A stretch of DNA of 64,000 bases from Puia dinghuensis. Its GTDB lineage: Bacteria; Bacteroidota; Bacteroidia; Chitinophagales; Chitinophagaceae. Below are positions 9,009 to 16,632 of this stretch, in pieces (the first letter of the stretch is position 1; the number at the start of each line of letters is the position of its first letter). A program made the position numbers and the translations under genes. Location: contig NZ_BMJC01000005.1 in NCBI RefSeq assembly GCF_014642875.1, positions 779,881 through 843,880 on the forward strand. The letters are read 5' to 3'. The notes below the pieces were generated by a model. The model was given only the letters and a program-made list of their open reading frames with translations. It was not told the origin of the DNA and searched no databases.

Positions 9009-9908
9009 CTATTTCATGACATTCTTCCGCCTGAACTCATCCGGCGTCACACCCTCATACTTTTTAAAGAAGCGGTTGAAATAGCTGTTATCCTGGAAAT
9101 TCAACTCATATCCAATCTCTGCCACGGTCATGCCTGCATTGGTGAGCAGGCGTTTGGCTTCCAGCAGCACTCTGTCGCGGATGACTTCACCGGCCGACCG
9201 CCCAAGCAGATCGCGACAGAGGGAGTTGAGGTGGTTGGGGGTGATGTAGAGCAGACCGGCATATTCGCTGGGCCGGCGGAGGGTCTTATAGTGCTGATCC
9301 ATTAACTTGCGCAGCGCCAGCAGCAGTTGTTGTTTCTGCGTCGTGGCAGCGGTAGAGTCGGCACGGGGGGCGGCTACCCCGGATTGCACCAGGAGGAATA
9401 GCTGAACGAGCTGCGTCCGCAGGAGATCGGGGTTGACACCGCCGCCGCTATGTCCATGGAATTCGTCGGTCATCTCCGCCAGCAGGGTAACGACCTTCTC
9501 GCGCAACGGCGATGCGAGCCGGACGACACAGTCGGCTGCATGACCGCTAAAGAACGAAAAGCGATCGAGATAATTGGGGTCGAGCAGAAAGCCGCGCAGG
9601 AAACCTTCTGTAAAATGGATAATATATCCCTCGGGCCGGACATCGAAGTTCCAGCTATGCACCTGCCCGGGGACCATAAAATAGAGCTGGCCTACTTCTA
9701 CGGGCCATTGGATGAAGTCGATGCTATGCGACCCTTTGCCACCAGTGAAACAGACAAGATGATAAAAGGTATGACGGTGGGCGTTGTGGATGTGAAGGGG
9801 CTGCCGCCCGACATAGGACGTGAGGGACTCGATCATAAAATCACCCGAATCCAGCGGTTGCGCGGCCAGGTTGGCGATGTTGTAAATCGGGATCTTCTCC
9901 TTGCTCAT
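9009..9908 (-). CDS. AraC family transcriptional regulator
   Basis: A 299-aa regulator with an N-terminal cupin-like sensing domain (HIHNAHRHTFYHLVCFTGG) and a C-terminal pair of helix-turn-helix motifs. The second contains IGYELNFQDNSYFNRFFKKY and GVTPDEFRRK, the AraC signature. The start ATG overlaps the stop of the upstream DUF1275 gene by 4 bases, so the two are co-transcribed and translationally coupled. It likely controls its own operon or nearby genes in response to a small molecule that cannot be named from sequence. Confidence 0.93.
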   Translation of the reverse strand: MSKEKIPIYNIANLAAQPLDSGDFMIESLTSYVGRQPLHIHNAHRHTFYHLVCFTGGKGSHSIDFIQWPVEVGQLYFMVPGQVHSWNFDVRPEGYIIHFTEGFLRGFLLDPNYLDRFSFFSGHAADCVVRLASPLREKVVTLLAEMTDEFHGHSGGGVNPDLLRTQLVQLFLLVQSGVAAPRADSTAATTQKQQLLLALRKLMDQHYKTLRRPSEYAGLLYITPNHLNSLCRDLLGRSAGEVIRDRVLLEAKRLLTNAGMTVAEIGYELNFQDNSYFNRFFKKYEGVTPDEFRRKNVMK

Positions 9909-10615
9909 GGTTTCTCCTGTTCGACAGGCAAATTACCCTTTTTTGCGGAAGCAGCGGCGATGCGCCGGGCAGTGACCAAAACCAGCAGTCCCGGGGCCAC
10001 CACGACGATCAATCCCCACCGGTGTGCCGAGAAGCCGCCGCAAAGGCAGCCGAATAGGAAAGCGCCGATCATCTTTAGGTTGCGGTTGAAATGGGCGATC
10101 TTTTCCTCGTCCCGCGGGCGGGCCATAAAACCCTGCACCACATCCAGTGCCGCCGCAGTGACATTACCGGTCATGACGGTGGTCGGGCCATAGGTGGCTG
10201 CGGCATACAGGCGGTTACAGGCATTTTGAAAGCCCATAGCCATGATGATGAGCATTTGCGCGACGAACCGGAGGCCATTGGCATCGGGAAACACCCATTG
10301 TAGCAGCAGGATCACCAACGCTGCGAGCAGGAGCATCGCGCCTTCCAGCTGCATCAGTCCCGCAGGGTTACTACCTTTTCTTTTTCGGTCATACCGGCCG
10401 GCCAGCATCACTGCGCCCACAAAGACAGGGAAGGCCAGCAGTTTTATATAGGCGCTACGATCGGCTCCAACAACCAGATCATAGGCCAACACGACAAAAT
10501 TCCCCGTGACATGCGCGGAGAAAAGCCTGTCGGCCGCGACAAAAGTCGTAGTATCCGTAAACCCGGCTACAAAGGTCAACAGGAGGCTGACGACGCCAAT
10601 TCGATTGCTTAGCAT
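9905..10615 (-). CDS. DUF1275 (YoaK) family membrane protein
   Basis: About 236 aa, six hydrophobic segments, family DUF1275. The motif GFTDTTTFVAADRLFSAHVTGNFV near the N-terminus is characteristic, and a second FQNACNRLYAAATYGPTTVMTGNVT segment confirms it. The function is unknown in the family, probably a transporter. I place the start at MLSNRIGVV, which gives a proper first helix; an in-frame ATG 12 codons upstream adds an atypical leader. It is coupled to the AraC regulator by an ATGA overlap. Confidence 0.85.
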   Translation of the reverse strand: MLSNRIGVVSLLLTFVAGFTDTTTFVAADRLFSAHVTGNFVVLAYDLVVGADRSAYIKLLAFPVFVGAVMLAGRYDRKRKGSNPAGLMQLEGAMLLLAALVILLLQWVFPDANGLRFVAQMLIIMAMGFQNACNRLYAAATYGPTTVMTGNVTAAALDVVQGFMARPRDEEKIAHFNRNLKMIGAFLFGCLCGGFSAHRWGLIVVVAPGLLVLVTARRIAAASAKKGNLPVEQEKP

Positions 10616-10729
10616 AATAGTTGAATTTCGACAAAAAAAACCATTTAGCATTTACCGTCGCCTGTCCAGGGAAAAAAGGGTGTTTTTCTCCCCGGCCCTT
10701 TAGTATAGGGCGTACTAATTTTGACTACG

Positions 10730-11539
10730 ATGACAGATTTCTCTTCTCTGCTGGGGCTACCGGGAGCGACGTTGCAGCAGTTGGGCGACGCTTATGAAGG
10801 CCAGGCCGTGGCTTCAGGCAATTTCTATGTCCTGGCGGCTATCTACCGGAGTATCCTCGACCCCGGCTCTTCTATCCCCCTATTTGGCATCGCCGCGGGC
10901 ATCCATCGCAGGCAGAACAATTCCATTTGGAAGTTGCTGGCGATCTGCGGATTCAACCAGGAATGGTTGTTGGGTCAGGAGGCCGCCTGGGTTGGTAGGG
11001 ATGACTGGGGGGGTGGCGGCCGGGAGAGTGGAGACGCCTGGGTGGGTAGTGATGCCCGGGAGTTCTATCATGAATTGCTGCGGCAATACTTTCTCTTCAA
11101 CAGCGGAGAGGAAAACGCCCTGGGCTGGCTGCTGGAATACGCTTCTTCTTCCAGCGAGTTGCCGGGGCAACTCGTAGGTGAGCCACCTATTCCTTTACAG
11201 GAATACCTTTCGCTTATCCGGGCGGACATCGAAAAAGGCTATCATATCGGCGAGCCCGCCGGCAACCCGGCATGGATGGCGTGCCTCAGACTTTTACTAC
11301 AGCGGACGGCGGGGCAGTTGCAGCTTATGCAGCGCCACTATTTGCAATGGAGCGAGGCGACCTGGGATACGGGGGTGCGGCCATTCGAGCCCGATATCCT
11401 CGCCACCCTTCTGTGTTTTTGCATCCGCCATCGCAACAGGGAAGATTTTCGCCTTTTTATAGCGGAGGAGACGCATTCCGGTAACCCCGTGTTCTTTCTG
11501 GGGCAGCTGGCGGCGGAGATGATCGAGGCTGCGGGATAG
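10730..11539 (+). CDS. Hypothetical protein
   Basis: About 269 aa, no signal peptide or membrane helix, mostly helical with many Trp and Leu residues. It contains a Gly-rich stretch (DDWGGGGRESGDAWVG) around residues 90-110 that looks like an inserted low-complexity loop. ATG at 10730 is preferred over the TTG three codons upstream. I recognise no family. It is divergent from the DUF1275-araC pair and ends 35 bases before the dipeptidase gene. Confidence 0.65.
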   Translation: MTDFSSLLGLPGATLQQLGDAYEGQAVASGNFYVLAAIYRSILDPGSSIPLFGIAAGIHRRQNNSIWKLLAICGFNQEWLLGQEAAWVGRDDWGGGGRESGDAWVGSDAREFYHELLRQYFLFNSGEENALGWLLEYASSSSELPGQLVGEPPIPLQEYLSLIRADIEKGYHIGEPAGNPAWMACLRLLLQRTAGQLQLMQRHYLQWSEATWDTGVRPFEPDILATLLCFCIRHRNREDFRLFIAEETHSGNPVFFLGQLAAEMIEAAG

Positions 11540-11562
11540 GTCTGGTGGGGCTCCAAATTCCC

Positions 11563-11574
11563 TATATTTGCGCC
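11563..11574 (+). promoter_or_regulatory. -7 element directly before the dipeptidase start
   Basis: TATATTTG at 11563-11570 matches the Bacteroidota -7 consensus TAnnTTTG and is followed by CGCC and the ATG. Transcription would start at or near the start codon, giving a leaderless or near-leaderless mRNA. The same arrangement precedes trmD. Confidence 0.5.
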
Positions 11575-12939
11575 ATGTCAACATGGAAAGATTACCAGGA
11601 AAAGAATAAAGACCGCTTTCTCAGCGAACTGCTCGAATTGCTGCGCATCCCCAGCGTGAGCGCCCGCAGCGAACACAAGCCGGATATGCTGCGCTGCGCC
11701 GAGGCGGTGAGGCAGCGATTGCTGGACGCGGGCGTCGATAAGGCGGAGATCTACCCCACCGAGGGCCACCCCGTTGTGTATGGCGAGAAGATCGTCGATC
11801 CGTCGCGGCCGACGGTGCTGGTGTATGGTCATTACGACGTGCAACCCGCCGATCCGCTTGATCTGTGGCATAGCGGGCCCTTCGAACCCATCATTAAGGA
11901 CGGTAAGATCTTTGCCCGGGGTTCCGCGGATGACAAGGGCCAATTCTACATGCATGTAAAGGCGGTGGAGATGATGATCCGGACGGGTACGCTGCCTACT
12001 AATATCAAATTCATCATCGAAGGGGAGGAGGAGATCGGCAGCCCCAATCTTGCGAAATTTGTCAGCACCCATAAAGAGCTGCTGAAGGCGGATGTGATCC
12101 TGATCAGCGATACGGCGATGATAAGTCTCGACACGCCCTCTATCGACATCGGGGTACGCGGCCTGTCCTACATCGAAGTAGAGGTGACGGGGCCCAACCG
12201 TGATCTGCACAGCGGCGTTTATGGCGGCGCTGTAGCTAATCCGATCACGATTCTGGCGCGGATGATCGCGACTTGTCACGACGAGAACAACCATATCACC
12301 ATCCCCGGGTTCTATGACGGGGTGGTGGAGGCGACTCCGGCGGAGCGAAAACTCATGGCTGCCGCTCCTTATAATGAAGCGGAGTATATTCGCGACCTGG
12401 GAGTGAAGGCGTTGTGGGGTGAAAAAGGTTATACTACCAACGAGCGGACCGGCATCCGGCCGACGCTGGAGCTCAATGGCATCTGGGGCGGCTATACCGG
12501 CGAAGGCGCAAAGACGGTACTCCCTTCCAAGGCGACGGCCAAGATCTCGGCCAGGCTGGTGCCCAATCAATCTTCTACGGTGATCACGGAAAAGCTTTTG
12601 GCGTATTTCCGGCAGATCGCGCCGCCCGGTGTGACGGTGAAGGCCGAAGAGCACCATGGCGGGGAGCCTTATATGACGCCGATAGATAGCAAGGCCTACC
12701 AGGCGGCGGCAAAGGCGATCGAGGCGACTTTTGGTAAGGCGCCGATTCCCGTTCGGGGCGGCGGCAGCATCCCTATCTGTTCGCTTTTCGAGAAGTATTT
12801 AGGGGTGAAGATCGTCTTTATGGGCTTTGGACTGGATAGCGATAACCTGCATTCACCAAATGAGAAGTTCGAGCTGGCCAACTTTTATAAGGGGATCGAG
12901 ACGATACCGTATTTTCATAAGTTCTTTGCAGAGGGATAG
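11575..12939 (+). CDS. M20 family dipeptidase
   Basis: A 454-aa zinc metallopeptidase, cytosolic, that probably cleaves dipeptides or related amides. Metal ligands are seen at H86 in VLVYGHYDVQ, D119 in GSADDKG, and the catalytic/ligand pair in IIEGEEEIGS (around 148-156). The dimerisation insert is in the middle (GVRGLSYIEVEVTGPNRDLH) and the closing part is FGLDSDNLHSPNEKF. The ATG at 11575 is chosen because MSTWKDYQEKNKDRFL matches family starts, whereas the longer frame includes the promoter element. Full length; no defects seen. Confidence 0.93.
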   Translation: MSTWKDYQEKNKDRFLSELLELLRIPSVSARSEHKPDMLRCAEAVRQRLLDAGVDKAEIYPTEGHPVVYGEKIVDPSRPTVLVYGHYDVQPADPLDLWHSGPFEPIIKDGKIFARGSADDKGQFYMHVKAVEMMIRTGTLPTNIKFIIEGEEEIGSPNLAKFVSTHKELLKADVILISDTAMISLDTPSIDIGVRGLSYIEVEVTGPNRDLHSGVYGGAVANPITILARMIATCHDENNHITIPGFYDGVVEATPAERKLMAAAPYNEAEYIRDLGVKALWGEKGYTTNERTGIRPTLELNGIWGGYTGEGAKTVLPSKATAKISARLVPNQSSTVITEKLLAYFRQIAPPGVTVKAEEHHGGEPYMTPIDSKAYQAAAKAIEATFGKAPIPVRGGGSIPICSLFEKYLGVKIVFMGFGLDSDNLHSPNEKFELANFYKGIETIPYFHKFFAEG

Positions 12940-12963
12940 CCTAACCACTATTACTCAACGACC

Positions 12964-13131
12964 CTAGGCCTTGGGGAGGCCATTCATGGTGCTCAACTGC
13001 TGGTTAGCCAATTCCAGCTTCTCGGGTGCAAGGTTTTTCCCTTTCAACTTATTCAGTCTCTTGGAAACGGTTACTTTAAATTCGCCTTCCCAAAATTTCT
13101 TAGAAGTGCTATTGCTATGTTTCTTCTTCAT
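12964..13131 (-). CDS. Small basic protein, cassette copy 1
   Basis: A 55-aa Lys-rich protein. After a basic head it contains a segment with LNKLKGKNLAPEKLELANQQ and ends in LPKA. It is a clear paralogue of the 53-aa product at 14854 and the 51-aa product at 33568; all share N-x-L-x...PEKL-x-x-AN-x-x-L followed by LPK near the end. It lies 27 bases downstream of a DUF6934-like gene on the same strand. Function is unknown. The repeated pairing and size suggest a two-component module such as toxin-antitoxin or regulator-effector, but this is inference. Confidence 0.75.
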   Translation of the reverse strand: MKKKHSNSTSKKFWEGEFKVTVSKRLNKLKGKNLAPEKLELANQQLSTMNGLPKA

Positions 13132-13158
13132 GTTGGAATAGCTGTTTGCATATCAAAG

Positions 13159-13647
13159 TTACAAATTTTTCCCGGCTATTTTTGATTTTCGGGCAAAGGG
13201 CAATCTTCTCTTGACCAGGAAGCCTGTAACGATAAGATCCTTCTTAAAATGAACAAACTCCCTTTCTCCTTCAACTCTACAATAAATATCAAATTTCGCC
13301 GATAGTTCTGACAGATTCAGGCTTATTGCCATTCTGTAAAGTCTTGTTTTCCCTTTCGCATTTCCTGTAAAATATATCCATCGTCTCGGATACCTGTTCG
13401 TATACAGATCGACCGCCCGAACAATTGTAGCCAGTATCTTATTTCTATCCCCATTGTCACTGATAATCGCGTCATCGAGCCTGCCTTTAGCATCAAGATC
13501 ACCAAAAGCCAAATTATATATATTTTGTACTGTCGTGCGTTGAAACCATATTTGCTTTCTGATATTACCTTGGCCGCCGCTGCTGATAAACTCGAATATA
13601 CTCAGATCATCCGCGATGTATGCCGCGGGATAATATTCGTATTTCAT
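13159..13647 (-). CDS. DUF6934-like protein, cassette copy 1
   Basis: A 162-aa soluble protein beginning MKYEYYPAAYIADDLSIFEF. Shared with the copies at 15060 and 33760 are IYNLAFGD or a close variant, LDD followed by NGDR(N/D)KILATI, YP-RWIYF-GN and the core KTRLYRMAISLNL. I believe this is the Bacteroidota-specific DUF6934 family; no activity is known. It is the first gene of a two-gene operon with the small basic protein downstream. The upstream region is extremely AT-rich with ACTAAT half-sites. The C-terminal 15 residues are extra relative to the other copies. Confidence 0.8.
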   Translation of the reverse strand: MKYEYYPAAYIADDLSIFEFISSGGQGNIRKQIWFQRTTVQNIYNLAFGDLDAKGRLDDAIISDNGDRNKILATIVRAVDLYTNRYPRRWIYFTGNAKGKTRLYRMAISLNLSELSAKFDIYCRVEGEREFVHFKKDLIVTGFLVKRRLPFARKSKIAGKNL

Positions 13648-13664
13648 AGTTCCAGAATTTATTA

Positions 13665-13715
13665 AATTTACTAATTAATTTATCATTAAAATAATAAAAT
13701 TATTAGCAAATGGCC
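13665..13715 (-). promoter_or_regulatory. AT-rich control region of cassette copy 1
   Basis: Contains ACTAATTAATT at 13670-13680 and ATTAGC near 13711, resembling the ACTAA/TTAGT half-sites in front of the other cassettes. Here the dyad is less regular, so an operator role is tentative. Confidence 0.35.
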
Positions 13716-13780
13716 CAACATACTGTTCCTTGTAAATCCTGGCAATTTTCGCTACATTAATTGGGAAAAAACGATCTTCA

Positions 13781-14281
13781 TTGGAAAACACGTATCCACC
13801 CACCGACACGACCGAACACGTTCTGGATGACATCGAATATACTTATCTGCAGGCCCGTGGGAGTCTGCGCTTCACCAACTGGATAGTCGATCGATTGGTC
13901 TTTTTCGGATTGTGGCGCCTGCTGCTCTACTTTTTCACATACCCCCTCGCCCGTTTTCTTGTTGCTCATCGGATTGAAAGCCGGGGTCTCTTCCTTCTCT
14001 TCTTCTTTTGCCTGGCGATCCTGGTTTTTGTGGCCTATTTCACTGTCTTCGAAGCAGCCACCGGAGGAAAAACGCCTGGAAAATTTATCACCCGTACCCG
14101 CGCCGTCACTGCCGATGGCTTCCGTATTACCGTGCGGACCGCCCTGCTTCGCAGCCTGTGCCGGGTCATCCCGCTTGAAGCCTTCTCCGCGCTGGGGAAT
14201 CCAAGCTATCCCTGGCACGACCGACTGACGAAGACGCTGGTGGTGGATGAGAAGTTGACGCAACTGCCGCCCTGGGATTGA
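13781..14281 (+). CDS. RDD family membrane protein, copy 1
   Basis: A 166-aa RDD-domain protein with about three membrane helices. The RDD-type opening is RFTNWIVDRLVFFGLWRLL, and TPGKFITRTRAVTADG followed by RSLCRVIPLEAFSALG is the conserved C-terminal half. The function of this family is generally unknown; some members are linked to ion transport. A TTG start is used: the N-terminus MENTYPPTDT lines up exactly with the ATG-initiated neighbour (MENTYIPPDE). It is paralogous to the next gene, so this is a tandem duplication. Confidence 0.85.
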   Translation: MENTYPPTDTTEHVLDDIEYTYLQARGSLRFTNWIVDRLVFFGLWRLLLYFFTYPLARFLVAHRIESRGLFLLFFFCLAILVFVAYFTVFEAATGGKTPGKFITRTRAVTADGFRITVRTALLRSLCRVIPLEAFSALGNPSYPWHDRLTKTLVVDEKLTQLPPWD

Positions 14282-14338
14282 TGCGGCGCTTGCAGGGGCG
14301 GCGCTTTTTACTTATATTCAGGATATAAACTCCTAACG

Positions 14339-14833
14339 ATGGAAAATACCTACATTCCCCCCGATGAAAACCCAAACATCCTCGACGATGTGGATTATGA
14401 CCTTGTCCAGGCCAACGGCGGTAAACGCTTTGGCAATTGGATCGTCGACCGGATCGTCCTCTGGGGCATTTGGCGGATCTTCAACGTAACCATCGGCCCA
14501 ATCTTTCTGGCGAGGGTGTATAGCGTGGATGACAACTCCTTTACTATTTTTATGAAAGCGTTTTTGATTGCCCTCGTTCCCGACCTGTTGCTGATGGCCT
14601 TGATCGAATTCGCCGGCCGGGGTAAAACCATCGGAAAGTTCCTCACCGGCACCCGCGCGGTAAATGAGGACGGTACTCAGATCACGTTCAAGACGGCCTT
14701 GTTGCGCAGTCTTGTCCGGGTAGTCCCCTTCGAGCCGTTCTCTGCGCTCGGCAACCCCAGTTATCCGTGGCACGATCGGTGGACGAAGACGTATGTTATC
14801 GATGAGCGATTGTCGAGGTTGCCGGTGAAATAA
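14339..14833 (+). CDS. RDD family membrane protein, copy 2
   Basis: A 164-aa paralogue of the gene just upstream, with the same layout: MENTYIPPDENPNILDDVDY, then RFGNWIVDRIVLWGIWRIF, a second helix, a third helix (ALVPDLLLMALIEFAG), and TIGKFLTGTRAVNEDG. Its last 110 bases are repeated almost perfectly about 920 bases downstream at 15643, on the other side of a DUF6934 cassette. There is a 57-base gap to copy 1, which probably shares its transcript. Confidence 0.87.
   Translation: MENTYIPPDENPNILDDVDYDLVQANGGKRFGNWIVDRIVLWGIWRIFNVTIGPIFLARVYSVDDNSFTIFMKAFLIALVPDLLLMALIEFAGRGKTIGKFLTGTRAVNEDGTQITFKTALLRSLVRVVPFEPFSALGNPSYPWHDRWTKTYVIDERLSRLPVK
14722..14832 (+). repeat. RDD 3'-end repeat, left copy
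   Basis: The last ~110 bases of the RDD copy 2 gene are repeated at 15643-15754 with only a few differences (one extra C, a C-to-A change, an A-to-G change and a changed stop codon). The two copies bracket cassette copy 2. Confidence 0.9.
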
Positions 14834-14853
14834 CCAGCGGGTATTAGCCTATA

Positions 14854-15015
14854 CTATTTAGGTAATGATTTGATTTTGCGCAGCCTGCGATTGGCCTCTG
14901 CCAATTTTTCCGGACTCCCCGTCTTCCCTTTCAATTTGTTGAGATTTTCATCTACAATCAGGTTGAGGTCACCTTCCTGAAAGTAGATCTTCTTTTTCTT
15001 TTCGTCCTTTTTCAT
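14854..15015 (-). CDS. Small basic protein, cassette copy 2
   Basis: A 53-aa protein, MKKDEKKKKIYFQEGDLNL..., with the conserved LNKLKGKTGSPEKLAEANRR block and a C-terminal LPK. It is a paralogue of the products at 12964 and 33568. It lies 44 bases downstream of the second DUF6934-like gene, same strand. The very basic head (KKDEKKKK) could bind nucleic acid or simply be disordered; no known fold is recognised. The conservation of the second half across three loci argues that it is a real gene. Confidence 0.75.
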   Translation of the reverse strand: MKKDEKKKKIYFQEGDLNLIVDENLNKLKGKTGSPEKLAEANRRLRKIKSLPK

Positions 15016-15059
15016 AGTGAAGTTTCTTGTTTATAAAGTTACAAAAATCACGAGCATAT

Positions 15060-15527
15060 CTAAAATTTGTCCATTTTACCTATGTTTCTTCTTATAAAGA
15101 AACCTTCAATTACCATTCCTTTGTGAAAAGGTAAAACCTCCTCTGCATTCGCAACCTCCCCGTATATCTCGAACCAGAAGGATAGTTCTTCCAAATTCAA
15201 ACTTATCGCCATGCGGTATAGTCGCATCTTTGCATGAGTATTGCCACTAAAATAGATCCATCTTCCCGGATAATTGAGTGTATAGGTATAAACTGCACGG
15301 AAAATGGTGGCCAGTATTTTATCTCTGTCGCCATTGTCGATGATCGTCTTATCGTCCAGTTCGCCATTCATTTTTACATTTACCAGTGAGAGATTGTATA
15401 CATCAGGCAAATCTGTTTCAACAAAGTCGATCCTTTTTTTAATGCTGCCACGTTTTCCGACACTATCAAACTCAAAAACGCTAAAGTCATCCGCTATTGT
15501 CAAATCCGCATAGTATTCGTATTTCAT
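15060..15527 (-). CDS. DUF6934-like protein, cassette copy 2
   Basis: A 155-aa protein starting MKYEYYADLTIADDFSVFEF. The start is set by alignment to copies 1 and 3; a longer frame upstream runs through the promoter. It keeps VYNLSLVN, LDDKTIIDNGDRDKILATIF, YPGRWIYFSGN and MRLYRMAISLNLEEL. It is followed by its small basic partner. The whole cassette sits between two copies of an RDD gene 3' end, suggesting it arrived or was duplicated by recombination. Function is unknown. Confidence 0.8.
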   Translation of the reverse strand: MKYEYYADLTIADDFSVFEFDSVGKRGSIKKRIDFVETDLPDVYNLSLVNVKMNGELDDKTIIDNGDRDKILATIFRAVYTYTLNYPGRWIYFSGNTHAKMRLYRMAISLNLEELSFWFEIYGEVANAEEVLPFHKGMVIEGFFIRRNIGKMDKF

Positions 15528-15549
15528 AGTCGGAGGTTTCCACGAATAT

Positions 15550-15579
15550 ACTAATTTAATTAGTTTTAGTTTACTAAAA
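15550..15579 (-). promoter_or_regulatory. Double inverted repeat in front of cassette copy 2
   Basis: ACTAATT-T-AATTAGT at 15550-15564 is a perfect 7-bp dyad. It is immediately followed by TTTTAGT-TT-ACTAAAA at 15564-15579, a second 7-bp dyad. Both are built from ACTAA/TTAGT half-sites. The position is 23 bases upstream of the DUF6934 start, as expected for an operator. Confidence 0.6.
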
Positions 15580-15642
15580 TAATACGCATAAATGTGCCTC
15601 CTTCCCTTTCTATTGCATCTTCTCCGCCTTGCCCTCCCCATC

Positions 15643-15755
15643 AGTCCCCCTTCGAGCCGTTCTCTGCGCTAGGCAGCCCCAGTTATCCGTGGCACGATCG
15701 GTGGACGAAGACGTATGTTATCGATGAGCGATTGTCGAGGTTGCCGGTGAAATAG
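15643..15755 (+). pseudogene. RDD gene 3' remnant (third copy)
   Basis: About 112 bases nearly identical to the end of the RDD gene at 14339-14833, including the codons for the FSALG and RWTKTYVIDERLSRLPVK region and a stop codon (TAG instead of TAA). No 5' portion is present. It is either the scar of a third RDD gene or a target duplication produced when the cassette between the copies moved. Confidence 0.85.
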
Positions 15756-15762
15756 GATTAAG

Positions 15763-16632
15763 TTACCCCAGTCCCGCCGCACTGAAATATTGCCGGATAA
15801 TGTACCGCGCGAGGCCAGCATATTCCTGGCCGGCGTCCCGGAAACGGTTGAGCGCCTCCATTTCCTCTCGCAAGAGACCTTCATACCAGGTTCTCTCTTC
15901 CTCGGAGTCGTCGAAATGAGCATTAAATTGCTCTACCGCCTCTTCTACCCTTCTTATCTGGGCCTTAACCTGGATGACCTTCGCCTCCCTGGCCAGCACC
16001 AATCCCAACCGCTGTAAGGCGTATACCCTGATGGAGGTTGCTGCCCGCTTTTCATCAGTCGCGCTGAGTCCATCCCCTACCATAATGACCCCTTGGTCAT
16101 TGTACTTAAAATAGCGTTCGGTGTTCGCGTCCGTACAGGGTCTCACGAGCAGCCGCATGGATTCCTCCGCCTCGAAGGCCGTTTTATACGCGTTGCCTGT
16201 CGAAAAAAAGAGCAGTGCGTGATCGTCGTTCAACCGGTGAGCCTCCGTCACCAACGGGAACTGGCCCCGCTTTCCCTGCACTACTTCTTTTGTCGCCTCC
16301 TTGCCTGCCAGTTCGTGCGTATGGGTTTGATTGCAGAAAGGACAGGCAAACAAAAGGTTCTCCCAATCGGCGGCAAGCCAGTAGTAGCCACCACCTTTTG
16401 GCCGGAAATGTTCGATGTCCCCGCTATAAATGGCGGTAATCTGGCTTTCACAATAGGCGCATTTGCCATGGAACATTGCTTTCAGCGCTTTTCGCACGGT
16501 CTTATCCGCATATACTTTGTAGCTGCGGCTGCCCGACTCGATATTCTGGCGGGTCTCTGCCTGCCCCTTGCTCTCGGGGCTAAGACCGGTCTTTAATATC
16601 TCCGGACACTCGCTGCGGTTAACCTTGATCAT
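15763..16632 (-). CDS. HNH endonuclease, PtuB-like, fourth gene of the HerA-NurA operon
   Basis: A 289-aa HNH nuclease of the type called TIGR02646 or PtuB. Residues 56-102 hold an apparently intact zinc/HNH core: C58-A-Y-C61, DIEHFRPKG with the catalytic His at 75, ENLL with Asn at 92, and C97-P-F-C100. The remainder is helical. In Septu and retron-Ec78 systems such nucleases act with an ATPase partner to degrade DNA or tRNA during phage infection. The start overlaps the preceding ATPase gene by 14 bases, so translation is coupled. Because the ATPase's own HNH domain has lost the catalytic His, this protein is probably the active nuclease of the pair. Confidence 0.85.
   Translation of the reverse strand: MIKVNRSECPEILKTGLSPESKGQAETRQNIESGSRSYKVYADKTVRKALKAMFHGKCAYCESQITAIYSGDIEHFRPKGGGYYWLAADWENLLFACPFCNQTHTHELAGKEATKEVVQGKRGQFPLVTEAHRLNDDHALLFFSTGNAYKTAFEAEESMRLLVRPCTDANTERYFKYNDQGVIMVGDGLSATDEKRAATSIRVYALQRLGLVLAREAKVIQVKAQIRRVEEAVEQFNAHFDDSEEERTWYEGLLREEMEALNRFRDAGQEYAGLARYIIRQYFSAAGLG

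Noticed and set aside
12900-16000. Insertion sequence or transposon carrying the DUF6934 cassettes
   Set aside because: No transposase or integrase gene and no terminal inverted repeats were found; only the RDD 3' repeat brackets one copy.
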